A DNA stretch of 64,000 nt, taken from Arbacia lixula. Taxonomy: Eukaryota; Echinodermata; Echinoidea; Arbacioida; Arbaciidae. The notes below the pieces were generated by a model. It did no database searches, was not told the origin of the DNA, and worked only from the letters and a program-made list of their open reading frames with translations. Both the position numbers and the translations under genes were made by a program. Below are positions 1-11,554 of the stretch, one piece after another (positions within the stretch are counted from its first letter, which is position 1; every line of letters begins with the position of its first letter). The stretch covers positions 4,422,121 through 4,486,120 of the forward strand of contig OZ022587.1 in NCBI GenBank assembly GCA_963669155.1, given 5' to 3'.

Positions 1-1977
1 GCTACACTCTGCCCTGACGACTCGGGGTCCTGGCACGTACAATCGGCTTGAAACTGTCCTAGCACAAAGTCAGCACAAAATTATTGTGTGTGATAAGTCA
101 ATGACGAAATCCTTCTTGATTATTTCACCATCAATGAACACAATTCTCGCCTAGCAGCGTCTGTCTAACACTCAAAGGATTAATACACAGTATGACTTAT
201 CACTTCATTATTTCTTGTTCAGTATTTCGGTATCAATACACACAAATCGCATAGAGCATTGAGCGTTCAGTCTCGCTGACACTTAAAGGGCCAATCCACA
301 GTATGATTTACTACTTAGTTCTCGTATATTCGACAATTCTTTGGATCAGATGGTATTCCTCCAATTGGATTTATCCGGTGACAAGTCCGTATATGAAACA
401 ACTTCGGTAGATCACGCAATTGCGTATGTCAACGGTTTTAATATTGTACGTGAAAGTAAGCGGCTTGGTGGATCGCCTGTAATGTCGAGTTGAATTGCGT
501 CGGGAAGTATCTCCTCGGCTTCCGTTACTGAGACGGTGCAAGACAGCTTCTTATTTGATGAAACGGAAGTATCCTTAAACTAATATAGTATCCATATTGT
601 ACGTCCCAGAACGAAATATATCGTGCTTAGACTATATGAGGAATAGTCTAAATGAATATCACGAGCTTTGCTTCTGTCATTCTGATTAATTTCACAATCC
701 CTCACGAGCCGGCCGTACTGCGATGCGCAGCCAATGATGAAGGTATTTATGTATCCAAACTTCCGGTTTCACTGACATAAATTATAATATCACATCCATT
801 CACTGTGTAGTTCGCAAAAAGGGCTATTCGTTTCAAGTTGACATTTAATCCATCACTGATGCATTTTTGTAACAAGTTACACACACAAATCCTATAGAGC
901 AGTAGTTTATCTGGCCGTCTAAGGGGTTTACTCGGACATCAAGAATCATCCACATTTCTTAAACACTTAGCCTGCCTACTCCTGGATTAAACCACCATTA
1001 CACACAATCCAGTTAACCTCCTGTGTGCCACGTGTGTTTTGTGTTCACTAGTTATGCATACGATCCCTATAGGACATCACTTTATCTGGTCCACTGAGTG
1101 TTAAACATTCACCATGATCATGTCCGTCCTGCCACGTATACTACTATTCCAACGTGAGGCAAATCCATGCACGAAGAGTTTTATACACGTTCCTTTGCAC
1201 TACACGTACATTAACCCTATCAACACCATCGGCATACACATGTGTATTACACAGAGCGCTTTTCAAGTCCTGGTGTTGGAAGGGTAAACCCGTATTTCCA
1301 ACTGGTATCTTTTTGTGATGTGACGCACAGAGCTCTGAATGACTTCACCTTTGTAAGAATCTCGTACGGTATTAATCCGGTAGAAATGATTTCACATGGT
1401 TGAGAATAAAAGGAGTTATGCTGCTTGAATCGATAGTCACGTGGGCTGTGGTTCCTGTATCTCGCTACGTCATAGTCAGACAAACATATTACGTGACACG
1501 GTGATGGTTTCCATGGTTAATTGTCATTTACACGGTTCCATGAGTCTTTACGAACGCGAGTGGCTCAAACAAGGCCACAAGGACTTTAAATAGGTTTGAT
1601 TCCAATCGATCCAGCAAGAACGAAAACCTGCCTCCCGAATGAACATGACAGTATAATACATACAGCTTCCTCGTAGCACCTGGCAGTCACAGCGTAGTCC
1701 TATGTAGTCCTACTCCGCCGATGACGTGAGATATCAATACGTCTTGAAGACTTTTCGATGTTGCGATCACTTTCGGTATGAGGCGACAGTCATGCACATT
1801 GTCTAGCGATGCACTTCGCATCGCAAATATAGCTACTGGCTACCTCGAGTAAGCTTTTGTGAGCTAACGTCGTAAGCGGAACCAGATACATAAAAATCAT
1901 TGTGGAGAGATAAGTGTGCTTGTATTCATCATACTAATAGGTCTATTGCAAAGTTCGGAGTCTAGTGATACCAGTGG
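1..1977. other. left flank without a recognisable gene
   Basis: No exon with a recognisable domain was found on either strand. A minus-strand open frame at 1247-1483 has no family resemblance and no convincing splice context. Phrases such as 'cacacaaatc..atagagca' and 'cagtatgattta' recur in diverged form at about 160-315, 880-920 and 1060-1110, suggesting an old, decayed repeat. Confidence 0.5.
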
Positions 1978-2379
1978 TTGACCCGTCATACATCAAAGCC
2001 CCCCCCCTCCCCCCCCCCTCCCCCTCTTCAACTCCGCAACGCCCTATTTCAAAGGAAGAATGACAAAAAACAAAAAGAAAAACAACAGATAAGAACAATC
2101 TACATGCAATCACGTGTTACGTATCTCTGTCTGTATGTCTGTCTGTCTATCTGTCTCTCTCCTAATTTCCCTCTCTCTCTTTCTAACCCTCTCTTTCCGT
2201 ATCTCACGCAATCGTACTTACAAATATACTTACAAAATATCTATGCGGTATATATCTTACTCTTCCCCTTCTTTCATTTCCACAACCCCCTCTTTATGTG
2301 TTGTAAAAGGTGTTTTATTGTTATTTCATCACATTCATGACATTAGATTCATCTTCTCTCTCTCTTTCTCTTTCTTTTT

Positions 2380-2384
<5 letters not shown>

Positions 2385-2452
<68 letters not shown>
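2385..2452. repeat. (CT)n microsatellite
   Basis: Nearly perfect CT dinucleotide run, flanked on both sides by looser CT/T-rich sequence (about 2340-2600). The Ser/Leu and Arg/Glu open frames crossing it are by-products of the repeat. Confidence 0.95.
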
Positions 2453-2454
<2 letters not shown>

Positions 2455-2618
2455 TCTCTATATATCAATCTCTCCCCTCTCCCTCCCCTTCCCTTTCTCT
2501 CTCCTTTCGCCCTTCGTTTTCTCTTCCCTCTCTCTCTCCCCCCCTCTTTCTTTACTTCCCCAATCTCACATTCCCTCCAAATCCCCTCCAAAGTCCCCCT
2601 CCCCTTCCATTACCCCTG

Positions 2619-2799
2619 GGTGGTGTTTCACCAAGCTGTTCGTAAGTTACGAACGACTTTACGAACGACTGGTGATCCCCTCTTGTGCAAAGTCAGATTC
2701 TCAGTGAACAGAGTGTGGTATCGCATTTAGCACAAGAAGGGATAACCAGTCGTTCGTAAAGTCGTTCGTAACTTAAGAACATCTTGGTGAAACACCCCC
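2619..2799. repeat. palindromic MITE, family 1 (GGTGTTTCACCAAG ends)
   Basis: About 180 bp with long terminal inverted repeats. It begins GGTGTTTCACCAAG and ends CTTGGTGAAACACC, and the arms carry the self-complementary words GTTCGTAAGTTACGAACGAC. Two further copies lie at 8458-8636 and 58522-58691. The arms are long enough to fold the whole element into one hairpin. There is no coding capacity, so it is a non-autonomous DNA element mobilised in trans. Confidence 0.85.
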
Positions 2800-2835
2800 C
2801 TGAGCTCTTTCAGACTACCATTGGCTATGTACACG

Positions 2836-3708
2836 AGTTTCTCCCTTCCAATAGCTCCCTTCCCACTTCCCCTTACCCCCTTTAGTAAACCGAACCGTCA
2901 AAAGCACTCTAATACGCACACAACAATACACTCTTAGGCGAGGGAAAGTCCCTGCATCTTAAGACTGTTACGTAATAGCATTTTCACATGATATTCCGTC
3001 CATTGTTGATCATGTCTAGCCCCCAAACCTAAAAATCTAGCGATCGCTTTAATTTTGCTTAAAGTCAGTTTCCGGTTTTATTATTGAGAGGGAAATTCTG
3101 ATGCATCATCCTCTTCCATTTCCGTGTTTTTCTTCTTTTTTTTTTATAAAATGTTATTTTTTGTAAAATGTTGTTTTTTTTGACCTGGAAAAGGAACACA
3201 CTGTCTGTATCGTAAGACGTATTGGTTCCGCGTGGGCCTGCCGCTTACATGCTGTCAAGATTTAGTGTTAACACTGTTCGAATTGTGTTCATGGCTGATC
3301 TGGTTTTTGATTGAATTATACTGTGTTCACTCCAAAAGATTTCTTTCCAGTTTCTCTTCTCCAATAGCTCCCTTTCAACAATAGCTCCTTTCCCTCTACC
3401 CACTTTTCCCCTTTAGAAGTAAAAAAAAAAAACCCTCTAAGCTTACAACAATATGCGCTTACGAGAGGGGAAAGTCCCGCCAAACAGCTCAAGACTGTTA
3501 CGTAATAGCGTTCTCAGTCCACACATTGTGATGAAATCGAGAAGAACGAGTGGTTTTTGTTTAGGTTGTATATATAGTCAGACGGTCATTATGATGACGT
3601 ATTGGTACCGCGTGGGCTTTGTGGCTTTAAATGCTTGATATAGATTTAAGTGCTAACGTTGTTTGACAAATGTTCATATTTGTTCGAGTTTTGATTAAAT
3701 TGTATTTA
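2836..3708. repeat. diverged tandem duplication, unit about 400-500 bp
   Basis: Two units share the same order of blocks: 'ccaatagctccctt', 'cgagggaaagtccc'/'gaggggaaagtccc', 'agactgttacgtaatagc', 'gacgtattggt.ccgcgtgggc', then a loose 'ttgattaaattgta' tail. The first unit is about 2836-3335 and the second about 3352-3708, the second with internal length changes. Function unknown; it looks like a local duplication rather than a gene. Confidence 0.7.
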
Positions 3709-3852
3709 GGCTTATCCAACCGTGATTGATTTGCATAATGCATGTAGGCCTACGCATTATACGAATCTACACCCAACCCGTGGTGGATCTAGGTTTTGGC
3801 TGAGAGGTTTGTCCCAATGATGAGATTTTCCTGGCATTTACACTGGAGACCA

Positions 3853-4370
3853 TTAAAGGGATAGTTCAACCTGAAGTTATTTTTTTCTTCAGTAATAGCA
3901 GACACATGAGAGAAACATATCAGTGAAGATTTGATGAAAGTCCGTCAAAGGATAAGAAAGTTATGACCTTTTAAAGTTTTGATTTTGCGACGTCATGTGT
4001 GAGGTGCTCTCCCATAATGTTGTGTCCAATGTTTCCTTTCTCGAAATTGTGCATTTTTCTCAAAAAAATATACATCCTTGTACCTGTGTGTTAGATACAT
4101 CATCAAAAATATGTTTTTACAAACATATCTGTATGTGAAAAAAAAATCATCCCATTGTCAAAAACAGAAAAAGAACAATTCATGTAAAAATATTGTACAC
4201 AAGATATGTGATAGCACCTCTAACGCGACGTCACAAAATTGAAATTTCAAAATTTAATAACTTTCTTTTCCTTTGACCAATTTTCGTCAAACCTTCACTG
4301 ATAGGTTTCATCCATGTTTCTGCTTTCATTGAAACCAACTTATGTTCAGGGTGATCTATCCCTTTAAAAC
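3853..4370. repeat. long-TIR MITE, family 2 (TTAAAGGGATAGTTCA ends)
   Basis: Starts ATTAAAGGGATAGTTCAACC and ends with the inverse, AGGGTGATCTATCCCTTTAA. The inner parts of the arms also match in reverse (cacatg..gaaac; gaaagttatgac / ctttctttt; gacgtca in both). About eight copies occur in the window, including 9776-10463 and 35608-36110. No coding capacity. Confidence 0.85.
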
Positions 4371-5036
4371 ACCCTCATGTGGGTGTGAACACATGATGGC
4401 GTTTCTCTATGCACATCACATTTCAACGTGGCAGGCCAAGGGGGGGGGGGGGGGGGGTTAAACCCCCCAACACCCCCTACCCCCTCCTAGATCAACCGCT
4501 GCACACACACGAACGCTCACACTCATTTGCAGAACACACGTACTCATATTCAATGTATACGCAAGCACACGCACGCACTGACATACGCACATACATACAC
4601 ACGTATAATAATGTGCATAATCGTATACAGACACTATCACACCCTTTACAAAGTTTACACCTATCCCTACCTATCTAAATACATAGTATACAACTTTCAC
4701 AGATCTCAAGTACGTGGTCCAACTTTTCTGCTTTTAATAATGCAAAATACATAAATGAATGCAATTATAGTATGGCACCCATGCGTTCTCCTTAACCTTT
4801 ATTCATTCGCCCTGATCTTCATTGTTCACCTCAAGTATTTAGCCTGTCTCCAGGGCTGTTAAACATTTCTAATCCTACCTTCACTATTAAAGGGGTCAGG
4901 CTTTGGTGGACGTCTCGTCATCGATATCTTCTCTGACTCGCCCAAACATAAGAAAAACGGAAAATAATAATGTTTTTTTTTTGTTTCCTTTGGATTATAA
5001 ATGTCCAAAAGTCTGAAAGCCAAACTACCCCAAATA

Positions 5037-5290
5037 TTCTACCCAACTCTACCAAAAGGAGGCAAGTGACAAATCACTCAAATCTGGGTTATTGGCATTC
5101 TTAGATTCTTACCAGCATTCCCTACATACGGCAAAAATCTGGAAAGAAATATTCATCTTGCTGCGAGATGTTCAATCTAACATGCTGTAGTGTTGCACTG
5201 ATGCCAATGTAAGTGACAGACACATTTTGTTCATTTACAAGAAAAGTCTCTTTTGTTAGTTGCTTCCGTTTGTCAGAGTAGGGCAATACT
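5037..5290. repeat. MITE family 3, copy with both ends
   Basis: About 250 bp bounded by inverted ends: 'ctctaccaaaaggaggcaag' at left and 'ttgcttccgtttgtcagag' at right. The interior is highly similar to 7022-7245. It has no coding content. Confidence 0.65.
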
Positions 5291-5675
5291 GCGCTCACTG
5301 GTCTATGTGGGATATAGACATAATAGTGAAAATAGTAATAATAGTAATAATGATACGTCTGAAAGCAAAACGACTATTACGAGCGTCACGAGAAAGCGAT
5401 TAAGGCGTTAGAGTTTCTGAGATATCATGTTTATGTTTAAATAATAAATCTCAACATCAGAATAAAATAGAGTTGCTAAACGGAAACGGATGTAGGTAAG
5501 AGTATGCGCACTGGTAACTTTTATCTAAAATTAGATAACGAAATAATATTTAGTCATGGGTAACACTTCCGCGTTATCTGGATGTATATCCGTACCTTTC
5601 TTATCACTCCAGTCGAATCATGGGATTTTTATTATCTTCGAAGTATTTTTTCTTGATAAGCTCACGCCATCATTT

Positions 5676-6165
5676 AAAGGGAAGGGCCATCCTGAAGTTT
5701 TTAAGTTGATTTTAATGAAAGCAAAAAACATAAAGGACTTATACAACTAATAGTTCGATGAAAATCCGTCAAAAGATAAGAAAGTTATAATTTTTTAAAG
5801 GTTTTATTTTTGTGACGTCGTGTGCGAGGTGCTTTTCAAAATCTTGTGTATTATTTCGGTTTAGAACTTTAATTTTCCCAAAAGATGTTACCTGTGCATG
5901 TGGTATTTGACATGTACATATTTACACACATACCTTTCTGAAAAAGAAGTATTCCATCACCAAAAATATAGAAAAAAGGGGAATGATAATAATACACAAC
6001 ATATAGGAAAGCATCTTGCACGTGGCAAAAAACAGATTAGAATTTTGATAAATCATAACTTTTTTTATTCTTTGACGGAATATCGTCTAATCTTCACTTT
6101 TGTATTTTTTCATGCTTTTTCTTTGATTAATACCGACATAAAGGGTGGACTTTCCATTTGAGATG
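5676..6165. repeat. diverged MITE family 2 copy
   Basis: Left end 'tttaaagggaagggccatcc' and right end 'aagggtggactttccattt' match the family 2 terminal pattern, with the typical interior 'gatgaaaatccgtcaaa..gataagaaagttat' and 'gtgacgtc'. It is more diverged than the copy at 3853-4370. Confidence 0.7.
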
Positions 6166-6459
6166 AATAATTTACTGTATCAGGCTGTTTGTGAAGTATT
6201 TTAAAGCATATAAGGGACGTAGTGGTGAATGGGCACATCATGAATAAATCCACGATCATTTTGACCATGTGGAGTGATTTCTGTTTCCTGTTTCCTGTTT
6301 GACGTCAGGACACTAGAAAGGATTTAAATCTAAAATTATCATGATTATGACATATTTGAAATCAAACGCAACCCTGACCGCAGTGAATTCCATGTCCAGC
6401 GGTGTGTGCGCAAATACTCAAAGCGAAATACAGCAAAAATTTTGTTTGTTGGTAACGCG

Positions 6460-6857
6460 ATGACCTAATTCTATTTCAACCGATTCACATATCTTTATTA
6501 GCAAATCCTGACAAGGGAATAGGCCTATCGTAAGACAATGGCCAATTTGTAAAGGCTAATACGATACTTGTTTTGTTGATTGAAAGATGACCTGATTTTA
6601 TTTGAACGATGGCACATATCTTTATGAACAAATCCTGACAAATGAATATATGTACTCTAAGACAAGGGTTCATTCATAAAGACTCATCAAACACTCGTTT
6701 TGTTGATTTAACAATGACCTGAATTTTTTCAACCATTCCACGTATCTTAATAAGCAAATCCTTATCATTGAACACTGCGACTCCATGAGCCGTTATCTTT
6801 ATCATTTCTTATAAAGGGGCCATAAAACCTTTTTTTTGTTTTAATGATGACCTGATT
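6460..6857. repeat. tandem repeat, about 3 units of 126-133 bp
   Basis: The phrase 'gatgacctgattttatttg' recurs at 6460, 6586, 6713 and, as the start of a fourth unit, 6846. Each is followed by 'cacatatctttat.a.caaatcctga' and, before the next unit, 'gttttgttgatt'. Identity between units is moderate. No gene. Confidence 0.75.
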
Positions 6858-7021
6858 TTATGTTATTGCTTTATCATAACCTTGTCTTTATTTGGTCAGT
6901 AGTTGCCGTAGAATATTTCAATACACAGCTGCTCTTTAAATTTTGTGTTTGAATGGCCCTATACATGGCAACGTTGTTCAAATTTGTAAGCAGAATACCA
7001 TGTCAGTCATTTATTGTGTGG

Positions 7022-7245
7022 CTTATACTGCCCTACTCTGACAAAAGGAAGCAAGTGACAAATTACTCAAATATGAGTTATTGGTATTCTTAGATTGCAC
7101 CCAACATTCCCTACATACGACAAAAATGTGGACAAGAAATATTCATCTTACTGCGAGATATTCAATCTAACATGATGTGGTGTTGCACTGAGGCCAATGC
7201 AAGTGATAGACACATTTTTCTCATTTACAAGAAAAGCCTCTTTTG
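7022..7245. repeat. MITE family 3, copy lacking the right end
   Basis: Begins 'actgccctactctgacaaaa' and runs colinear with 5037-5262, including 'attccctacatacg', 'aagaaatattcatctt' and 'tgcgagat.ttcaatctaaca'. It stops at 'cctcttttgttag' without the terminal inverted repeat seen in the other copy. Confidence 0.7.
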
Positions 7246-8457
7246 TTAGTTTTACATATCGCATATTGTCCTCATGGAAACATAAGTGTATTTAGTTACT
7301 GTTTTTTTTCTATCATTCGATTTCAAAATCGTCAAAAAAGCAAACACGTTGGTCAACCATATTCAGATTACATAGCATGTATGCTGTAATTGACATAATC
7401 ATTGTGAATTTCATTAAAATGTCTCATTGCGTGATTATATTGATATGAGTTTATTTTGTTTTGTATGTTTGGAAAATATGATTATTGAGGAAGAAATAAA
7501 TGTTTCAAATTGATTTGAACTGAAAGATGCCGATTTGACAAAATAGGTATCTTTCTAAATTATATCAATAAACGATATTTTTTGTATTTATTATCATGAC
7601 AACCATTTTGATAAAGGGGAATACTTTTAGACAATCTTGTACATACCCCCATACATTACACTCACCATTGAAGCGTGTTTGTAAATTAAGCCAAACTCTC
7701 TATAGAAATGATAAAACCATAAAATACCAAACCACATAAAAACGAAACCAAACCACACAATAGCATATTTCGGTTTTTTTAATCAAGAGAATACAAAGTC
7801 AATATAGCTTCATGATGAATGACTCTACAGATAATGCGTTCATAGGAATCACTGAATTTCAATACATGGACAATAAATTGTATTTCTCGATTTATGTAAG
7901 ATAGCCTTTCATACTAGTACACGTCGTTGGAGTGTAATTATGGAAGCTGTACGCTAAGTGCATCATCAGAGATTATCAACCGTACTTGGTCGCTAAATGA
8001 AAAATGGAAGCATTGTAAACATGGTAAACGGGTTACAATTCTAATACTTTACCAACTTTAAAAAGAAATCAATCCCCTTACAGACATAAAAGAACACAAC
8101 GAGGAGAACTAGACCAAATTGACGACATCATAGCATTTTTCATGTTTCTGAATTCGATTGAAAAGGGTCAAGTCAAATTCATGTTTCTGGATGACTTTTA
8201 TCCATGAAATGCGTACATAACACGTATTGCATTTCAAGGATGAACTAATGAATAAAAGCATTTATCACATTGATAAAACATAATATTTTTCCTGCGTGTA
8301 TTTAAATAGTACCAAACGGGTAAACTACACGTAAATATTTTTCCTTGATGTTAATCATGATAATGCCGCAGGAAACTTTCAAGGTCGTCATTTCTAAAGT
8401 GCTGAAAGATCTAAAAATACGTCTTGGAATATATGATATCTAGCACATCTTACATCT
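7246..8457. other. gene-free AT-rich interval
   Basis: No supported exon, RNA gene or clear repeat boundary seen on either strand. Confidence 0.45.
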
Positions 8458-8636
8458 GGGGGTGTTTCACCAAGCTGTTCGTAAGTTAAGAACGACTTTA
8501 CGAACGACTAGTGATCCCTTCTTGTGCTTAATCAGATTCTCAATGAACAAAGTGTGGTATCGCATTTAGCACAAGAAGGAATCACTAGTCGTTCGTAAAG
8601 TCGTTCGTAACCTACGAACAGCTTGGTGAAACACCC
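8458..8636. repeat. palindromic MITE, family 1
   Basis: Second copy of the GGTGTTTCACCAAG family. The arms 'gttcgtaagttaagaacgac' and 'gtcgttcgtaacctacgaac' are inverted, with the loop around 'gtgcttaatcagattctcaa'. Very similar to 2619-2799. Confidence 0.85.
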
Positions 8637-8870
8637 GCCAGGGTCGTGAAAACACCAATAACTTGATAAAAATTAGTAGTGTAGTTAGAAGAAGCACTAG
8701 TACGTTTAAACTACACTCTACAATTCACTATATGTTGAGACACACAAATGATACAATGCTTAGTAACTGAGACTCCAGACTTTATGCTACTCGGTTACAA
8801 CAGGTAACATCATGAAGCGTGTTGCTTTCTTGGGCAAGCAGATTACAAAAGAATATACGGTATGTTTTAC

Positions 8871-8901
8871 CGAACTCTCTCTCCCTCTCTCTCTCTCTCT
8901 A

Positions 8902-8961
<60 letters not shown>

Positions 8962-8962
8962 C
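8871..8962. repeat. (CT)n(AT)n compound microsatellite
   Basis: CT run interrupted once by 'atcg', then changing into (AT)n at about 8948-8962. Confidence 0.9.
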
Positions 8963-9016
8963 ATGACTCTATATATTATGTTATGAATATAATGTATTAT
9001 GCTTATAATGATATAT

Positions 9017-9098
9017 GAACAATTGTTTGGAACAGCAGTAGATGGAGGTGCATAGCCGCCAACCACTTTCTAAGGGACGGTACTTAATGATGATACGA
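9017..9098 (+). mobile_element. LINE 3' end fragment
   Basis: The segment from 'gaacaattgtttggaacag' through 'gaggtgcatagccgccaacc' to 'aagggacggtacttaatgatg' matches the end of the larger plus-strand LINE fragment at 12110-12582, including the TGATGA-type tail. It is a 5'-truncated copy holding only the last codons and the 3' end. Confidence 0.7.
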
Positions 9099-9109
9099 GT
9101 ATTTACAGA

Positions 9110-9262
9110 GCCATCTATATACAGAGTTTGGCTAACTTGGTTTCATTCGGTTACAACATGGCGCATGTACTTTTGTTATTCGCTTGCCCAACAAAGCAAC
9201 ACGTGCCGTGTTGTGGTTGTGATCTCTTGAAACCGAGTTGGCCAAACTCTGTTTATACTTGG
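9110..9262. repeat. inverted repeat (TACAGAGTTTGGCTAACTTGG)
   Basis: 'cagagtttggctaacttggt' at about 9121-9140 is mirrored by 'accgagttggccaaactctg' near 9231-9250. The arms enclose about 90 bp, giving a MITE-like hairpin with no coding content. Confidence 0.65.
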
Positions 9263-9775
9263 CTCTGGATATCTATAGAGTACCTGCATAGAGATACGAC
9301 AGCGCCAACTAGCGTTTGATTTAACACTCCCCTGTCTTATGTTTGCTGCTTTTTACTTTGTTTGATATATAACACATCATTAATGACATATATTTCTATA
9401 AAGAGAAAGGGATGTGAACACAAAGGAAGAAAAAAGATAATGAAAATAAACAGAAAAAACTGCGTGTGCATGAGATGGATATGAGGAAGGTAATTGTTGG
9501 CAAATGATATAACAATTACATTTTTTCCCCGTAAGGTTGAAATCTAACAAAGGGAAGAATATCTACACACTTTGCGCTGTTTATCTGTATTATTGTTGTT
9601 ATATCAAGCATTTAGTGAATGTGAACGGACAGTCTATAAATGGGGTGCATTTTGTATCGGTTCACTGACATGACTATTCCCACTCGTAAGTGCTTACCCA
9701 ACTGGTCGCGACTGGCTGTGTGATGGGGCAATTCCGGATGACTGTTACGCATTTTTAGGACAAGCGAAGTGACTT

Positions 9776-10463
9776 TAAAGGGATAGTTCACCCTGAAATT
9801 ATTTTGGTTTCAATAAAAGGAGACACATGAAAGAAACATATTAGTGAAGGATTGATGGAAATCGGTCAAAAAAAAGTAATTTGATTGTAAAGTTTTGACT
9901 TTGTGACGTCACGTGCGAGGTGCTCCCTCATATGTTGTGTACAATCTTTTGGAAAATTGCCATTTTGTCAAACTGACCTTTACCATTTTACCTGTACTTT
10001 TGATATATCATTAGACCATGGGCGGAAATCCCGGGGGGACGGGGGGGGGGGGGGGTCTCGTCGTCCCCCCCCCCACCATTTGAAAGGTTGAGGACACAAT
10101 ATCCAATGTCCCCCCACTATTTCCGGTCGTGTACCCCCCCCCCCCCCCCCCCCCTCCCGCTCAGCTACTTCTTGAGGAAGAAACATGTCCCCTCCACCTT
10201 CGGGGAGCGATTTCCGCCCATGCATTAGACGCATGTTTTTTACACACATATCGCTATGAAAAGAATGTATTCCTTCATCAAACAACAAAAGTAGTACACA
10301 GCATGTGCGAGAGCACCACGCATGTGACGTCAAAAAATCACAACCTTAAAATCAAATAACTTTCGCATCCTTTGACCGATTTTCGTCAAACCTTCACTCA
10401 TATGTTTCTTTCATGTGTCCCCTTTGATTGAAAGCAATATTTTCAGGGTGAACTATCCCTTGA
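9776..10463. repeat. MITE family 2 carrying a nested insertion
   Basis: Starts AAAGGGATAGTTCACCCTGA and ends with the inverse TCAGGGTGAACTATCCCTT. The interior has the family words 'gtgacgtcacgtgcgaggtg' and 'tttgaccgattttcgtcaaa'. It is split at 10017-10222 by another element with its own target duplication, so it was present first. It lies just downstream of the gene A stop codon and may be part of its 3' UTR. Confidence 0.85.
10017..10222. mobile_element. nested MITE with 8-bp target duplication
   Basis: The insert begins CATGGGCGGAAATC and ends GATTTCCGCCCATG, a perfect 14-bp terminal inverted repeat. It is flanked by the direct repeat CATTAGAC (10009-10016 and 10223-10230). An 8-bp duplication with short inverted ends is typical of hAT-like non-autonomous elements. 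The interior is G-run/C-run rich. Confidence 0.85.
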
Positions 10464-10521
10464 AGTGACTGTAACTCGCTCTGATATTTTTCACGACGGT
10501 GAACAACCATGAAACCCCCAT

Positions 10522-11554
10522 TCACTGTTCACGATCATCCTGTGCACCGTATAAATCATTCTCAATCAAGTTGTTTGGCACATCGTGAAATTCAGTATTC
10601 AAATACGTGTCATCGTCACCACAATCGTCGTCGTCCGCGACGTCGACGTCATACGGCGTGTAGAGGGCATTGTCTGTCATGATGTCCCGCTCGATGTGTT
10701 CATCCCGCGGGTTGGTGATATATGCATACTCTTCCGTGCTCTCTTTCGGTAGTGTGTATGACGGATCTGGAGAATACAGCTCGTTATCAATCATACCGTC
10801 GCATTCATTGTCGTTATCGACATGGCGGTCGTTGCCGTTCTCACTCTCCAGCTCGTAGGTTCTGTCAACCATATCATCCACATCCGCACAGGCTGTATAA
10901 TTGTCATCTTCAAGTTCGTGATAGGTGGGATCAGACGACAGGGGAGTATCAACCATGCCGTTATCATGGTTTCTTTTGGATTGATGTCTGTACGTGGGCG
11001 TGTCGTTGACAACTGCGTCGGCGACAGCGAGTCGGCCAATTCTCAGATTGGACGATGCATCGTCCGTAGTGGTCTCGCCTACCGCTGGGATGTACAGCTC
11101 GTTCGTCACCATTCCGCCATCGTCGTAGGCACCGTCGCCAGATCCAGCTTCATGACCAGCTGCGAGGCAGGTCCCATTTGGCAATGCCGTTTGGACTTCA
11201 TGCCTCCTGTTGCTTTCAGGAGTAGATGGTGCGTATAAGTCATTATTTACCATCTCTCCTTCCAAAGTTTCCTTAGCATCATAGCTGAAGCTACCTTTGT
11301 TGCTACCAGTCGGCTTGGTTGCCATGGATACCGGTGAAGTCACACCTATACCTTTCCCCCTCGTATAAACCGTTGCTACGCCAACAGGGATGACCCTATC
11401 TTTTATTACATCATTATCCCCAGCAAAAGCTCCGTTATTCATACCCGATATTTCATTATCTTGTTCGTACTCCTCGTAAAAGTTCCCTGCTGTTTCGTAA
11501 GTTGCCATTTCTTCCTCGCCTATCCCGTCCTTTGCGCTTGGTGCGGGTGGTCGT
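10522..11554 (-). CDS. gene A exon 14: cytoplasmic tail with five N-x-LY motifs, stop
   Basis: The acceptor is at 11555-11556 and the open frame runs to the stop at 10522-10524, encoding residues 675-1018. Five copies of a short acidic motif around a tyrosine occur at Y782 (NNDLYAP), Y829 (TNELYIP), Y935 (DNELYSP), Y973 (DNALYTP) and Y1010 (ENDLYGA), most preceded by M-V/I or I-M. Other tyrosines include ATYETAG near the membrane, YHEL, and EEYAYI. There is no kinase or TIR domain and no canonical ITAM. The tail is very acidic and probably disordered, a likely SH2-docking array. That role is inferred. Confidence 0.85.

Noticed and set aside
1247-1483. 78-codon minus-strand frame in the left flank
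   Set aside because: No domain, no splice signals that connect it to anything, and no conservation evidence available.
10522-11554. Canonical ITAM in the gene A tail
   Set aside because: YHEL is followed by YTAC, and YTLP by YAYI; no pair satisfies YxxL/I twice at proper spacing.
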